DNA from: Xiphophorus maculatus
Taxonomy: Eukaryota; Chordata; Actinopteri; Cyprinodontiformes; Poeciliidae
NCBI RefSeq assembly: GCF_002775205.1
Contig: NC_036464.1
Span: 29,033,008-29,097,007, forward strand
DNA length: 64,000 nucleotides
Reading direction: 5' to 3'
Of this stretch, positions 12,901 to 27,900 are shown one piece after another. The notes beneath the pieces were generated by a model. That model was not told the origin of the DNA. It saw nothing but the letters and a program-made list of their open reading frames with translations, and made no database searches. Position numbers and translations under genes: made by a program. Position 1 is the stretch's first letter; every line of letters starts with the position of its first letter.

Positions 12901-15900
12901 CAAGTTTTTCCTCACCTGTAATATAATGACCATTATAATTAATTATTTCAATGGCAGAGGTGATATGTCTTTTTAATCAGTCTTTTACATCTTATGTATT
13001 AGCACAGACAACTGCTGTGCAACAGGGTTTGCATCGGTGCTCGACTTATGCAGCTAATTAGGATCAATAGTTTATTATTAATACAGTTAAAGGTTCTTGT
13101 AATTGAAAGAAGTTGGAGCATCAGATGATTACCAAAAATCATTAGCCAAACTCGTCAGTCTCTCGTGAACGGGTGAATTCACAAATTGTGTTGTGGAGCA
13201 GCTGAAGTAGAGCCGGTGGATAAAGGGGACATTAGTTGGATTTGGCAGAAGGGAGAGCCGACTGGCCCATTTACACTGATGACCTTCTTTCTCTTTACTT
13301 TGTCTCCTTTTTATCATTTTGTAGTAAATTAGTTTTATACAATCATTCTCTGTGTGGAAGTGTCTTTATGAACTTTAGTAGTTTTCAATTCAAAAACCCC
13401 TTTTGCGGCTAAATTGAATAAATAGACATATGAGCTCAGATATGTATTATTTTTAATCTGTTCTTCAGATTCTTCAGCCATCAGACTTGTGCAGCATGTT
13501 ATTCTATTCATTCAGCTTCCCAGTGCTTCAGTAACTCCTGGTTATTCGTGGAACGTCTTTTGGAATGTGGACAGTGGACTCTGACATTAGTGTTGGGGAC
13601 GTCTGTTCTGCTGCTACATGTTCTACATTGATATGATATTTTAGGCTTGTATAGCTTAACAGCTAGGTTAGCACAACTTGAACACAACAATAGACTTTTC
13701 TATTGTCCTATCAGATTGGTTTTTGTAGCAAAAATGAGCCCCCAGTGGGCTAAGAAAAGCATTTCTGTCACCAATCGCTGTTGTTAGCAAATGTTGCTTG
13801 TGCATCAGATTTACAGGTGAACCAGAAATGCATGAATACAAAGGCTCTGGACGGACTCTCTCTATATAAAAGAAAAGAAAGCAATTAATTATGTATAAAT
13901 CTTTTACACATTAAAACATACGTTTTAAACAACTTCTAGAGGAGACATGCCACAGCATGAACCTGTCTGCGTGCTCTAACAGCGGTTTGACATTCATGCT
14001 AAAATCTGGTTCACAGAGCCAAACACTAGTTTTAAACATGAAATAACCACAAAGCACAAGAAGAATGAGAGCTATCTGGGCCCAACATGTCTGTTATCCA
14101 GAGAGTTTAGAAACATTGCATCATGTAGAAGGAGGAGAAAGGGTTTACTGTTTTACAATATGAGCATTAAGAAAACACCACATTATTAAAGTATGCAAAG
14201 ATGTTGGTATCAAAAATAAGATTTCAACATTGATTAGCTCCATGATATTAGTAAAATACACTGAGTATTATTGCTTACTGTCTTGTGCAGCAATAGGCTC
14301 TGGTTTGGCTATGAATAATTATAAATAATTACACAGGGCAATTATTAACAAAACTAGCTATTTAGATCAAAATTACCTTGTCGGGGCACCAGGTGATTGT
14401 CAGAAAAATAACAGCCAAATAGTTCAATTTCAGCTATTGCTTCTATATACCTGCTTAGGTATTAAAATAACAATCGATGAAGTTAAAAGTCCAACACCAG
14501 CTCTACACAGAAAAATAATGACAGATTACTTCTCTTTAATATAAGTTTATTATCCAAAATGATTCAACTTTCCAGTTATACAGACTCACTAAGCTAATAT
14601 AACTCAACTAAATTACAAAGTAAAACAGTAAAAATATGCCCAATAAAATGATGCACACAGTTTAGTATGAACTGTGAATGTTGAGAAACTAGATTTATTT
14701 AAACAGCCCTTTTATCTGAGACGACCATAAAGAAAACTAAACCTTGAAGGATTAGAGGTTTTCCCTATGTTTAGTTTATCAAGTCTAATTGCTTAAAACA
14801 GAATCCCCATCTCCTTATAAAAAACTATTATAGTTACCAATAAATAAAAGATATAACAAAGTAGCACCTTTAAATTCAATCCAGTTTTTAATGGTTTTTA
14901 CCTGCTCTGTCTTCTCAAGTCCTGTCAAGTTTCTGAATGCTGAAAGGCTGTAGCACACAATGGTATTACATGATTTTATAAAAGTCACTTTTATAAAAAC
15001 ATCCTTCCATGACTGTGATGAGCCTAGCAGATCATGCATTTCCTGTTATTGTTTCTCAGCTGTTTAGTTGTGAAACCTTGCTCTGGACTGAACTGATCTT
15101 CACTCCGCATCACGTCCATGTTGTGTGTTCATGTTGTTGTTGGATTGTCCTCAGACAGACCATGAGTGTCTAACTTTGTTGCAGATCAAAATTAGACAAT
15201 TAAATACATTAATAATCAAGTAGATAAACATGAAAGCAGTTCTCTAACTATTGAGAAACATGGCATGCTGAACAGAACACACACTGAGTGAGCAGTTCCT
15301 TTTTGTTGCCAGCCGTTGCACAATCAAATGTTTTGGTCACTAATACAAAGTCTTTCATTCTGAGATGTTTGCATAAGATGTTGTTGACTTTTTCCTGCAG
15401 AAATCCAGAAAAATGTAATGAAATTGAAAAGATCTGAGAGCGAAGTGTGTGTTTGTCATTTCCTATCCATATATTTCTTTCTTTTTCTCTCCAGCTATGT
15501 GATGATGATGCCCTTCAAGCGTCAGGCCTTGGTGGAGTTCTCTGCAGTGGAGAGTGCTGATCGCTGTGTGACCTGTGGCGCCAAGGAGCCGGTGTACATC
15601 GCAGGTACTTCCATTCCTCTGCTGGGATATTTTTGGAGAACTCCGGCTTGTATGAAGCGCACAGTTGTCCTTAAATCTTTTGCAATTCTTTATTTTGAGT
15701 TGTAAAAGGGAGATTTAAGACTAACACTAAATGGTTCGCATATTTGTGGAGAGAAATGGTCTAATCCAGTCGGAAATCTGAATAATCTGAATGATGTTTA
15801 GTATATGTCCAGGACCACAAGTCAGCTTTGGCCAATTGTTAGCCTTCAACTTTAGGTATTTCTGTATTTTCTTAGATTAAGTTCTGTCAGAGGGACCGTT

Positions 15901-18900
15901 AACTTGATTACTCCTGGATGATGGTGATGATTGAGGTTTGCAATCTCAAGGTTGTAGATTTGATTCCTCCTGCTACATGTCAGTGTGCCTCTGGGCAAGG
16001 CACTTAGCCTCAAGTTGCCTACCAATCAGTTGTGCGTGTTAGTGAAAATGGGTGAATGAGTCTGTAGTGTAAAGCACTTTGAGTGGTTTGTATGATTGGA
16101 AAGATGCTTTGTAAATTCAATCAATTAATCAATCAATCAATTTTACTTGTATTGTACAGCTCAGCAACACAGCAGTTCAAAGTGCTTTACATCATAAAAC
16201 GCAAAATTACAGTCATCAAAGACACTACACAGTAAATCAGTAAACTTTGCATTTTTCCTGGTAAATTGAGTCCATATACCATTCACATGTCTAATTACCA
16301 ACCAGTTTAAAGATAATGGACTTGGGTCCAATTGTTCTGATGTGTTTGTGTTTTGACTGATGTGTTAACTAGGACAACAGGCTTACTTTAACTACTCCAC
16401 ATCGAAGCGAATCACCAGACCAACAAACGCTGACAACCCAAACAGCGGCAACAAGGTTCTGCTGCTGTCCATCCAGAACCCGCTCTACCCCATCACTACG
16501 GTAATCATACACACCTTCATTTCAAACACATACAGTCATATCTGACTGTTGCTGGTACGTAACTGGGCCTTTGGGAACCTTAGAGACAAACATCTGGGTT
16601 AGCCGTTGGCTAAGAGTCGGATGGTCTAAATATCTTCCTGGATGATGTCTTTCTGTTCCTGGAGTTTGTATTTTTTTCTGAGTCTCACAGGTTTTCATGT
16701 CTGATTCAGTAAAAAAAATGCATCTTCAGACTTTAGACTGTACATGTAGGAAATAAAAGTACATTTTGTACTGTTTCTGGCATAATTTTTATTGGGTCTC
16801 TTTGTTTCCTTCTTATTTTTCCTCTTTAAAACACATGCTTTTCTTACATGAAACTGTTTTGTACACTGTGCACCTTATAAAGCTTACATTGAACAGGCTG
16901 TGTGCCTTTAAATGATGTAAACAAGCGCTATAAAGGTTTATGCACAAACCTTTATATTTTTATAAACATATTTTTATGTTTTACTTCTGGCACTGGTATG
17001 AACTTTTACAATCTATCATCGGCTACCACACGCAATGTCACAGCTTCTCACACTTACTATTTACGAAATAATCTATCTTAATACTGGAGAAGCTACAGTG
17101 TACAGAGTGTGTAGACAGACGTCAAAGTCACTCTGACTTGTTAATTTCTGGTTCGTTTTGAGCCCAGCGTGGAGAGTCTGAGTTATGTATGTTCCTCACT
17201 GTTCAAAGAGTGAATATGAGCAGGACCGTGAGTGTGCAGGAGCTGTGATTGGTGCTCTTATGATGTTTGCAGTGACACTCAGCAATGGAGAACCTCAAGA
17301 TTTGGATGGACTCAAATAAACTCATATATTTTAATTTAGTCTTTTAGAAATTAATTGCTGGCCCAAACATAATGAGAACAATTCAGTTGAGCTGATTAGT
17401 TTGCAATGTGGACAAATCTCTCTACATTGTGCCGTTTTATTCTTATTTTTTAAACATGCAACCTTTTGAATTTAGGTTATGCAGTCAACCTATGTAAAGC
17501 AATATCCATACATGAACTTTATTGAAAAGAAAAATCCAAAGAAAAAATAAAATACACACATACCAAACTAATATTATATAGTTCTGGTGTTTCTTTCCAG
17601 AACAGTACAAACCTCTAACTCTGATAGAATGTTGGCCAGAGCTGGACCATTTCTCTTTTCTTCACTGCTGACCATTCTTCAGAGAGACATGCTGCTGGGA
17701 GCATTGCAAAATCACATTGCATTTCAAAAGTTGAGTAGCTCCACTGCAGTGGTTGAGATGTTCTTTGGTGTTTGCAGTTTATCAAGGAATCTAGTCTGCT
17801 GATAATCAAATTGCTTACACTCAATTATGGCAATATTTGAAGTGAGTACAATAACTGCAAGAACCACACAGGGTTCTTGCAGTTTTGCCCCGGTCCTGGG
17901 CAGACCGGGGCAGAACCAGTTAAACCAAGCCTGTGGAAAAGCAACTTCAGATATTCTTTTTACCATTACTTTAACTCTACAGCAGTGTTTGAAGCTTTTA
18001 TAAGTTTGTAGCATTAGGGAAGCATCACCCAATAGACATTGTTTTCTGACTTGTGCCACAGAACACTCACCGTACTCCCACTCTGATCAGTGACCATATA
18101 GTTGTGTGACAGATGATTTGTGTTTGCATGCGAAGCTGTGCAGCGTTTGCAGTCTTGATGACAGCAGCGCTATGGAGACAGCAGCAGATGATGGCAGGAC
18201 ATTAAAGGCGTGGAGGCATAAGGAAGCTAAACAGTAGTTAATGTAGAAGAGCATCACTGTCTGTCTCTAAAGGAAGAAGGGTTGAGGAAAAACTGTTTGA
18301 TATTCCTTCAGGATGTTTAAACCTGTTTTAGCCAGTGATTAATACTAAAATGTAAATCGACTGTTGAGCACAATTTTGGAACCGACTAAGATTGAAACAG
18401 TCCAGTGAGTCAGATTCAGCTGGTTGTAGTCCCTGACTGCCTAGTAACATGCTAAGAATTTACTCCATATTTTCTCAGCAGATTAAGCTAAAGACTGCAT
18501 ATCTTCACATTGGTTGACGTGACATTGCATTACACCAAGTGGAAACCACTCACTCTGATCACATCTGGTTGGTTGTTGTTTCTCTACACAGTGATAAAGA
18601 AGAGCCTAAGTTGTAGGCAATGGCGGTTGTGTGTAGGACTTTCTGAGGCTTGTACAGGAAGAGCAGAACCGGTTTAGATTACTTAGCTGTTCAACACTTG
18701 CATGTTACTATATGACACAGACAAACATGATAAAACAAACTTTGCACTTTCTGTTCGTCAGACACAAGATCTGCTGATTGAGAACCATCTACAGGGTTTC
18801 ATCTGCATTCTGGAAAATCATAATATGTGTTGGACCAAGTCAGGCATGATGTGTTGTTATCTGTTAAAGAAACGTTAGAGGAAAGGAAAGCATTGTGGTT

Positions 18901-21900
18901 AGAGAAAAGCTAGCGATCCTCTTCACACCCGGGGTGGTGAGAGAGCTCACAACTGTTTGTTGAACTGACTGGTTAGAGGAGATGAACAATAGTTCAGTCT
19001 GGGAAAGGAGCTGGTCCTACAGCCATGTGATGAGTCAGATGGACAAGCTCAGACCTGTTTCCAGTTCACCTTTAACAGTACACCTCTACACGTGCGCACA
19101 CGCACACATGATATGATTGTGTGTGTATTTCAGTTTTTAATACATTTTTAAGCTCACTATATAGATGAAAGATGAAACAGACAGTTAATATTGTCATTGC
19201 TTTTGCATCAATGTTATTTTAAAAACAAATGCATAAGCAGCTTCAAGACATCAGCAATGACATTAGAAATGATTACCGGTACATTGACATTTTTCAACTA
19301 CGGTAAGTCCATCATTCTGCAGTGAGATGGCTCAGTTAAAAGTGGGAAACCTTATTTTTAAGCTCTAGTGGCCTTTATTGTACTGAGATGGACAGGAAAT
19401 AGGGAGGAGAGAGAAAGGTAAGACATGGAGCAAATTATGGAAATATAGATATTTCCATCAAGCAGACTTCTGGACCAATTTTCTGAGGACAGATGAGACC
19501 AAGGTGGAGATGTAGGACCACAAACCAAAACGTATACGATGTGTAAACATCACATACCAAGTGTTTCGCATGGTGGTAGAGGGCTAACGGATTGGACTGG
19601 TTTCAGCTGAGGCCCCAGACATAGCAACACTTCTACGACAGAACAACTAGACCACTGGCCTAGTCAAAGTCCAGATCTTAATTCGAATTAAATTCTGTGG
19701 TGGGACTTTAAGGCACCTACCTGCAAACTTCAACAAACTAAAGTAGTATTATTAAGAACAACTGGAATCTATTGTGTATATTTTGGAGTCTGAAGAAGAT
19801 CATATTCATAATTTCCGCTCAAAAGTATTCATACCCTGGCAGATTAAGATCTAAATTATTTTATGCTAACTTAGATGCGTATTCATGACAAGAAATGAAA
19901 CAGACAACTCTAAAAATGTAATAATAAAACAACTTATAAATGTTGATAGAAGTTTTTTACTTATGTTTTAACAAAACACATTATGTTTAGTGATGATTAT
20001 TTATGCTCTTCTTAAACTAATGTATGTGGAGCTAAAAGAAGAATTTCTTTGTGTTTTTGTCCAGGATGTTCTCTACACTGTGTGTAACCCTATAGGCAGC
20101 GTGCTGAGGATTGTCATCTTTAAGAGAAACGGAATCCAGGCCATGGTGGAGTATCCTTTTCCTCAAGGGTCACTGCGTCTACACGCCTTGGTCATCTAAG
20201 TGGGCGGGGCCATAGAATGTCTTCTACTCATCCAAAAATATGGCGGAAATTTTTTTTTTCCTGATGTTGCCATCTTTGTTTCTTTCCGTTTCTGGCGGTT
20301 TAGCTCAAACCACACCCGTCTGAGTCACAGCTCCTCCACCTATTGTCTGACGTTTCAAACACACCCTTTTAGAAACGGCCCTGGCTCTCACCTTCTCTTA
20401 TACATAATCCATTTAAAACCACACAGAGATCTGTTAGCTGCTGCTCCGTTGCATGGGGATATTTGTTCTGACTCTAGTAGCTGCACTTAAACACGAGGCT
20501 CTAACAGATGAAATGTGATGTGCATGCTCGGGATTGGGCAGCGTTGTCGTGTTTGTGTTCCTTAATGTGACTCTTCTAGGTTTGAGTCAGTTCAGTGTGC
20601 CCAGAAGGCCAAAGCAGCACTAAATGGAGCTGACATTTATGCTGGCTGCTGTACACTCAAGATTGAATATGCAAGGGTAAGAAACAGAAAACACATCAGC
20701 AGCTTTTGCTGACCGAGCTGGTATCAGTTTACCGGCTGATACCAGCTTGGTCTGACCTGCTGATTGCAATTCTGATCGACTCGGTCAATTGGCATTTTTC
20801 GACAGTCAAAAATTTAGACTACGAAGATCTGCTGCAGGTTCTCCAGTGGAGGTTTGAAGAATAAAATTATAAGAGTATCTATTTATGCATCAAGGCATCT
20901 GATTCTAAAATTATTTTTATTGTTTCATAAACCTCAAAAAAAGGGACATCAAATGCCTTTAGTGCAAAAACACAAAATCTTTGGTCTAGTTTCTAGTGCA
21001 AATACCTTAGTGCACTTGAAATGGCACAAAATTTACTTATAAGTAACTTTCAGGAAGATTTAGAATCTTGTTTACAGTCAGTAATTTCTTTATATGGATG
21101 AAAAAGCCCTAGTTCCACTGACGGATTATTTCACTTACAAAAAGACATTTTTCTCATGTTATAAGTGAAATAATCTGCCAATGGAACCGCAGCACCTTTC
21201 ACAGATAAAATCATAAAGTGCTCCACAAAACACAGAGGAAGCACACATCAAACATAATATCAAATTAAATTAAAACCCTGTTTATGCAATGCAGTTTGTA
21301 GCTACAGTTTAAAATAATTAATGGAATTGACACAATGTCAAAACAACAGGAGAGAATTCCATAATCAGGGAGTGTGTGTGAATATCATCACTGTTCGTCA
21401 AGGTGAGTTTGGTCTGGAAGAACTTGACAGACCTGACCTCAACCTGAGAGAACACCTTTAGGATAAAATAGAGCGAAGACTGAGACTCAGTCCATCTCAG
21501 GCATCACTGTCTGATCTCATTAATGCACTTCTTGAAAAATGGTCACAAATTCCCATAAACACATCTACATTTCTAGCATTAATACATGAAATAGTTTCAG
21601 AAATCTGATTTCCTGTTGTAAGTCTGCTGTCACTAATACTGCTTGGCAATGTGAGACAAAAATCTGTATGATAAAGCTTCAATAATTGACATAATTATAA
21701 TTTTATAAGTTTTAGAAGACAAACAAAATATAAAAGTAATATCTAAATCCATAATTGACTTTTTCATGAAGTCAAATATAGAAGAAAGCCTTTCATCATT
21801 GGTTTCTGAGGACTATTAATAATGTGTTAAAGTATCATCTATTAAAAGAATTTATATTTATCTGATGCAAACCAAAACATTTAATCTCATAGGTAAAAAT

Positions 21901-24900
21901 AAACAAACCCTAATAATCAGGATTTAGGATTGTTGAAGCACCTGCCGGGATTTGTAATCACCAGCATGATGAGCTATTAAGAGATTATAATAATCACACT
22001 GACTCATACGGCAATAATCCTCTGATCAATTACATACAGAGCATGACTGCTATAAGTTAAAGTTAAAACTGAGCATCCACTGACACCTTTACTGATGCAC
22101 ATTCACCTTATGGGTAGTATCAGCAGACCAGTTCAGGTTTCTATGTGTTCCACACAGGTTTATTGGTCTTTAACGGCACTTTTCGATTAGAAGCAATAAT
22201 ACACGAGTCGTATCATGACTCATCACTAATGGCTTCACTTAACTTTATGCTGTTAACTGTAGTTCTTACATTTTTCTCTGCTGGATAAATAATTTTCCAG
22301 ACAATGATAAGGAGGATTGTCTCCTCTCCGTCCTGGTACTTCCTGGGGGAACTCTGGTGTGCCTGAAAACATCCATATCTATTAAGACTGTTTCCAGGGT
22401 ATTAATAAGCATCAGATGTCATCTAAACCTAAATGGAAATTATTAGAACGAAAGCTAAAGCTGTAACATTTACACCGCACTGCCAAAGCTGCAGCATTTG
22501 CTGCACAATACTATTTTAGGTGTAGAGTGAGATGAAAAATAATGACTGTGCCTGTATTAGCTTAGAACAATGACTTCATATCCACACACACCCTGACTCG
22601 TCTTCCTCATTCCTCCCTTTGTTTCACTGCTGTGGGTGGCACAGCCGGAGCCTCAAAGTGTCTCTAGAGCCCCTCTTCTACCTGTTGTCACTGTACCCTA
22701 ACGCCCCAGGCTTGGATTTCAAAAGTTAATTACATGTGCAGTACATGGTTCCTTAATATGTCTTATTTCTGTGTCAACAGCCAACACGTCTGAATGTAAT
22801 AAAGAATGATAATGAGAGCTGGGACTACACCAAACCATACTTGGTCAGACGAGGTAAGACAAGCTGTTTCTCTTTCATCTTCATCATACTGACACTGATG
22901 TTTGCAGCAATGAGTGACACTGTCAGCAGAGGTCATGTAAAGATGTAGAGCGTATAATAATAAAATAAAATAAAAAAACTCAGTATTTGTGTTTGCGTGT
23001 GTACATGGGAAAACGGAGATTTGGTGATGTGCCACCGCGTATTGTAGTCTGCAACAAACAATACACCAATATATCCACATACTTTGCTTTGACATAATTC
23101 CCAATCGACATTGTCTTGTGTCTTATGAACTTTATGTTATCATATGCTATTTTAAGGTACTTCAACTTATATGTCTGTCCACACAAACAATCCTTGTGAC
23201 ACTGTGTTTAAGTTTTAACAGGAAGTTTTGATTGTTTTGAAGTAATCTAATTGGCTTACAGATTTTACCTTTGTGCTGCACTGCCCCCTATAGGTTTGGC
23301 ATATTTAAAACAAAGCTCAGGGGCAGACTTGTTCGAGTTCATGTGGATGAAAACTTTTCTGAATCTGCTCCGATGTGCACGGTATAATTTTTTAAAACTA
23401 TACGGCAGAGATATTCATTTTTAAAATGCCTGGCTACATGTTTACAAGGCCTCAGATTTATCAGCTATAGTTAGCATTTACACAGCAAGGTGTGAGTCCA
23501 AAGTTAATTATTGAATTATTGCAGATAAAGTTGGCTTTACAGTCTACTGAATGATGGAGTAGACCATTTTTCACACAACATTTCTGTAGTTTATGTTGTT
23601 TGAATAAATAAGGATAAACTTTAAATCATCTCGAGTAGATGATTTAAAATCAAGACAATGTGTCTTCTCTACCAGCTGTTGAGTTACCTCTTCTCCCTGC
23701 TGGAATGAGAAAAAATTATAATAATTTTGAACTGAAGCTATTTTGCTGTTATAATTTAAATGATTGAGTGATTTTTATGCTGAAGAATGTTTTCCAGAAG
23801 TGAATTCCAGCAGTAATGCCACACAGGGTTTAATCTATATTGAGGAAAGCTCCATATTAAATCAGTCTTCACAAAACCAGTTTTTGAATTGTTGAAAGCA
23901 GCAGATGTATTGGTCTCAGACGGATGAGGAAGGGCTGTGCTGACTTTCTAATGATCCATGTGTTCGCTTGTATGTTTCAGAACGTGGGAAAGGGAGACAA
24001 AAGCAGGCTATTTTAGGAGAACACCCATCATCTTATGCTGACAATGGTTATGGTAAGATTTCCACACCCACTCTCATCATCTCTTAACATCTGACTGATG
24101 TGTTCACATCAGTTTGTGGACAAAAGCAGTTTCAGTGAACAACTTTCATTCAGCAGAAAGGAATAAAATTCAGAAGTTTAGCAGAACTGCAAATTTTCTT
24201 TTGCCATGTTGCCTTCAGTGACCAGAGAAGAGAAAGAACCTTTCACTTTCTGGTCAAGATGAGGATGAACATTTTTATTCCACCTTTTACTCAAGCACAT
24301 TCATTCCATTAAATGTGTTTTCAAAAATTTCTAAAACTAATCTCAAAATTTCTGAGCTTTTTTTTTTTTTTTTGGCAGACACTTACCCCTCTTGTGTTTT
24401 TCTATCTGCGCTGGCTCTAATATGCCGTCGTACTGATCAGTGTTCCTTCTAATAAAACTATATTTGAAGTAGTGATGCTCGATATATCTGCATCAGCATC
24501 AGCATTGGCACCATGTTAGTCATTTATTAACATAATGATATCAGCTTGACTAAATCTGAAAATGTTCAAGAGGGTGTGAATACTTCTACCAAGTTCTGTA
24601 TATAATCAAAGATTTAAGAGGCAAATGTGTGATTTTTTCTCAGGCTAATATATTATTAGGATTAAAACAGTGTAGCTCATCTAAACAACAGAAGCAGACA
24701 GTGATGGTTTAGTAAAACCCTAAAACCAGTGGCTCATTTTGTGGCTAATGCGTTTGTTACTTTAGGCCTGGCCTGCCCCCTGCTGCCTCTGACAAGCAAT
24801 AGCAGGTACAAGCTCAGCTCAGTGGATGTCCCAGACATGGTTTCCTACCCGCTGCCCCAGTCTTCCCCGTCCTACTCTGGCCACACCCCCAGCTCCGTAG

Positions 24901-27900
24901 CCATGGTGAGCGGCCTCCATCCATCCAAGATGAACTGCACCCGCATCTTCAACCTCTTCTGTCTCTACGGTAACATAGAAAAGGTAGGAATACATGTGTT
25001 CCTATAATGTTTTTTTCTTTTGAAGGTTTGTTTTAATTCATGTTAGCTCTTAAATCACAAAGAAATGTTTTTACTGTGATTTTTGCTTTGGGAAAAGAAT
25101 ATCTTTTAGTTTCGACAGACAGAAGCTCTCCAAACTGTCAACTTTGTAGCAGAAATTTCATGAAACAAAAAAGATTCATTAGAAAATATCTTTATGAACA
25201 CCAATGCTGTGTCTCAGGAAAACAGGAAACTTTTCTTAGGATAATGTCTTTTTACCACTACATAAAATGTCCTTTTCCTGTCCAGACATTATTTGTCTTT
25301 TCCTGTGTCTAGTATACCTGACACTTCTTGAAATGTGCTGCAGCCCTTCCGCTTCTTTTGTGACTTTAACATTACAGACGTTTGTCTGTGTGTGTGTGTT
25401 GTTCCAGGTGAAGTTTATGAAGAGCGTTCCAGGTACGGCGCTGGTGGAGATGGGAGACGAGTATGCAGTGGACCGAGCCATCACACACCTCAACAGTATC
25501 AAGCTGTTTGGAAAAAGACTTAATGTCTGGTGAGAGGAATTCTAATCCACTCATGTTCATTAGCATGTCTCAGCCTGTAATAAGTGGACAGATGAGAATG
25601 TTGTTGTGTTGTTGGGTGCAGTGTCTCTAAGCAACACGCAGTGATTCCCAGCCAGGTGTTTGAGTTAGAGGATGGCAGCAGCAGCTACAAGGACTTCGCC
25701 ATGACCAGGAATAACCGCTTCAGCAGCGCCGGACAAGCCTCCAAGAACATCATCCAGCCTCCGTCTGCTGTGCTACACTATTACAACGTTCCTCCCTGTA
25801 TATCCCAGGACCAGCTGCTCAAGGTACCATACCGCTGTCACACATATGGTGACTCTTTGCCTTAAGGTCTGCTTTAAAGATAGACGCCTTTCCATCTGTG
25901 GTCGTTGCACGCATTAAACTGAATGTTAGTGTTTACTGCTGGACAGATCGACTCGGTGTTCTCAAGGTGGCCAGGCCTGGTGGGAGTATGAAAGACCCAC
26001 ATCATCAGCCCTCCACCTCTGTGTCTGGTAGAAGCTTGTTTAGTGTAGCTTAGTAAATCTAAACTTTTTACTGCTACATAAAATCTTAGAAAATGTCCTT
26101 GCCAACAAACTCATTAACTCTTTATCTAAGTGTCCTTATGGACAGGCTGGGATGGGGAGAGACAGTGGTTTGAAAAAAATCTTTGGCCCCTTCCTGATGT
26201 CCGGTTTTTTGCATGTTTGTCACATTTTAGTGTTTCAGAACATCAAGTCAATCTAAATATTAGTCAAAGACAACACATGTAAACACAAAATACAGGTTTT
26301 ATGTGAAGGTTTTTATTATTAAGGGGAAAAAAATAATTCAAACCTGCATGGCAAAGTGATTGCCCTGAGTTCACTGTCTCTAGCCACACCCAGGCCTGAT
26401 TACTGTCACACCTGTTCTCAATAAAGACGTCACTTCAATAGGACCTGGATGACAAGTTGAAGTGGACCAAGTGGCCCTCAAAAGCTTGTCATCATGCAGG
26501 AACAAAAAATAAAGAAAATAACAGAGATCCATCAGTCTGGAAAGGATCACACAGCGATTTCTAAAGCTATTGAGTCTCCAGTGAACCACGGTGAGAGCCG
26601 TTATCCACATATGGTGAAAACATTTCCAAAGTTGTGAATTTTGGGGAAACCTTCTATGGACTAATGAGAAAAAAGTTGAACTATTTGGAAGGTGTGTGTC
26701 CCATTACATGTGGCGTAAAAATAAGTCCACATTTCAGAAAAAGATCATAGCAGTGGTAAAACATACTGTTTTGCTGCTTCAGGTTCTGGAAGACTTGATG
26801 TGATAAATGAAACCATATAATTCTGCTGTTGACCAAAACATTCTGAAGGACAATGTCTAGCCGTGCGCTGGTAACCTCAAGCTGAAACCAACTTGGCTTC
26901 TGCAGCAGGATAATGATTCAAAACTCATTGTTTCCATCTCTGAAAGGCTGAATTAAAATTAAATTAAGACGTGGGAGTGGCATATCCAAAGACCTGACCT
27001 GAATTCTATTGAGATGCTGTGGCATGACATTAAAAAGGCAGGATCATACTGGAAAACCCTCCAACATGGCTGAAAGAACAATTCTGCAAAGATGAGTGGC
27101 CAAACTTCCTCTACAGGTATATAAAACTCACTGCACGTTATCATAAACACTTGGTTGCAGCTGCTAAAGGTGACTCAGCCAGTTTTTATATGTTTTGGTT
27201 TGACATTCTGAAACACAAACATGCGAAAGAATAGGTAACCCAGAAGGGGGCAAAGTCTTTTTCACATCATAAGAAAACCATTTCCTACAGTGGAGGAGGC
27301 CACCGTCCTACAGTGAGAAACATTATTGTCATATTCAGACCTTCATGTCTAGAATCTCCACATCAGGACAGAACCAGCTGACACATAAGCAGCTGTTACT
27401 GTCATTGACATCTGCATGCAACAGTGTTAGGATTTTTAGAAATAATCTTATTTGTAAATAAACAAATGACATCATCACTACTGAAAGCTAAAGGGATTCA
27501 TGGCTCAACAGGGCTTCAACAAGCTGTCTGGGTGGTAGCTAGTCACATGTTTGTATTTATTTGGAACTATGTGTTTTTTGGCAGCTGTGTAGGGAGCACG
27601 GCGTGCCTGGCTTCATCAAATTCAAGATGTTTGACGCCAAGCGTAAGTAGATCATATTATTGCGTTCATGTAACGTTGCTGCATGTTTTTAAACTTGTGC
27701 GGTTTTTTTAGTTGTATATGAATTGTCTGGACTTTCCTGTGTGAAGTGACGTGTCTGATCATCTTCCTCTCAGCCTCCTCTAAGACCATCTCTGGGTTGC
27801 TGGAGTTTGACAGTAAGACGGAGGCTGTGGAGGCTCTTACTGTTCTCAATCACTACCAGATTAGGATACCAAGTAAGTCTGTCTCTGTTTCTTTGAAGTC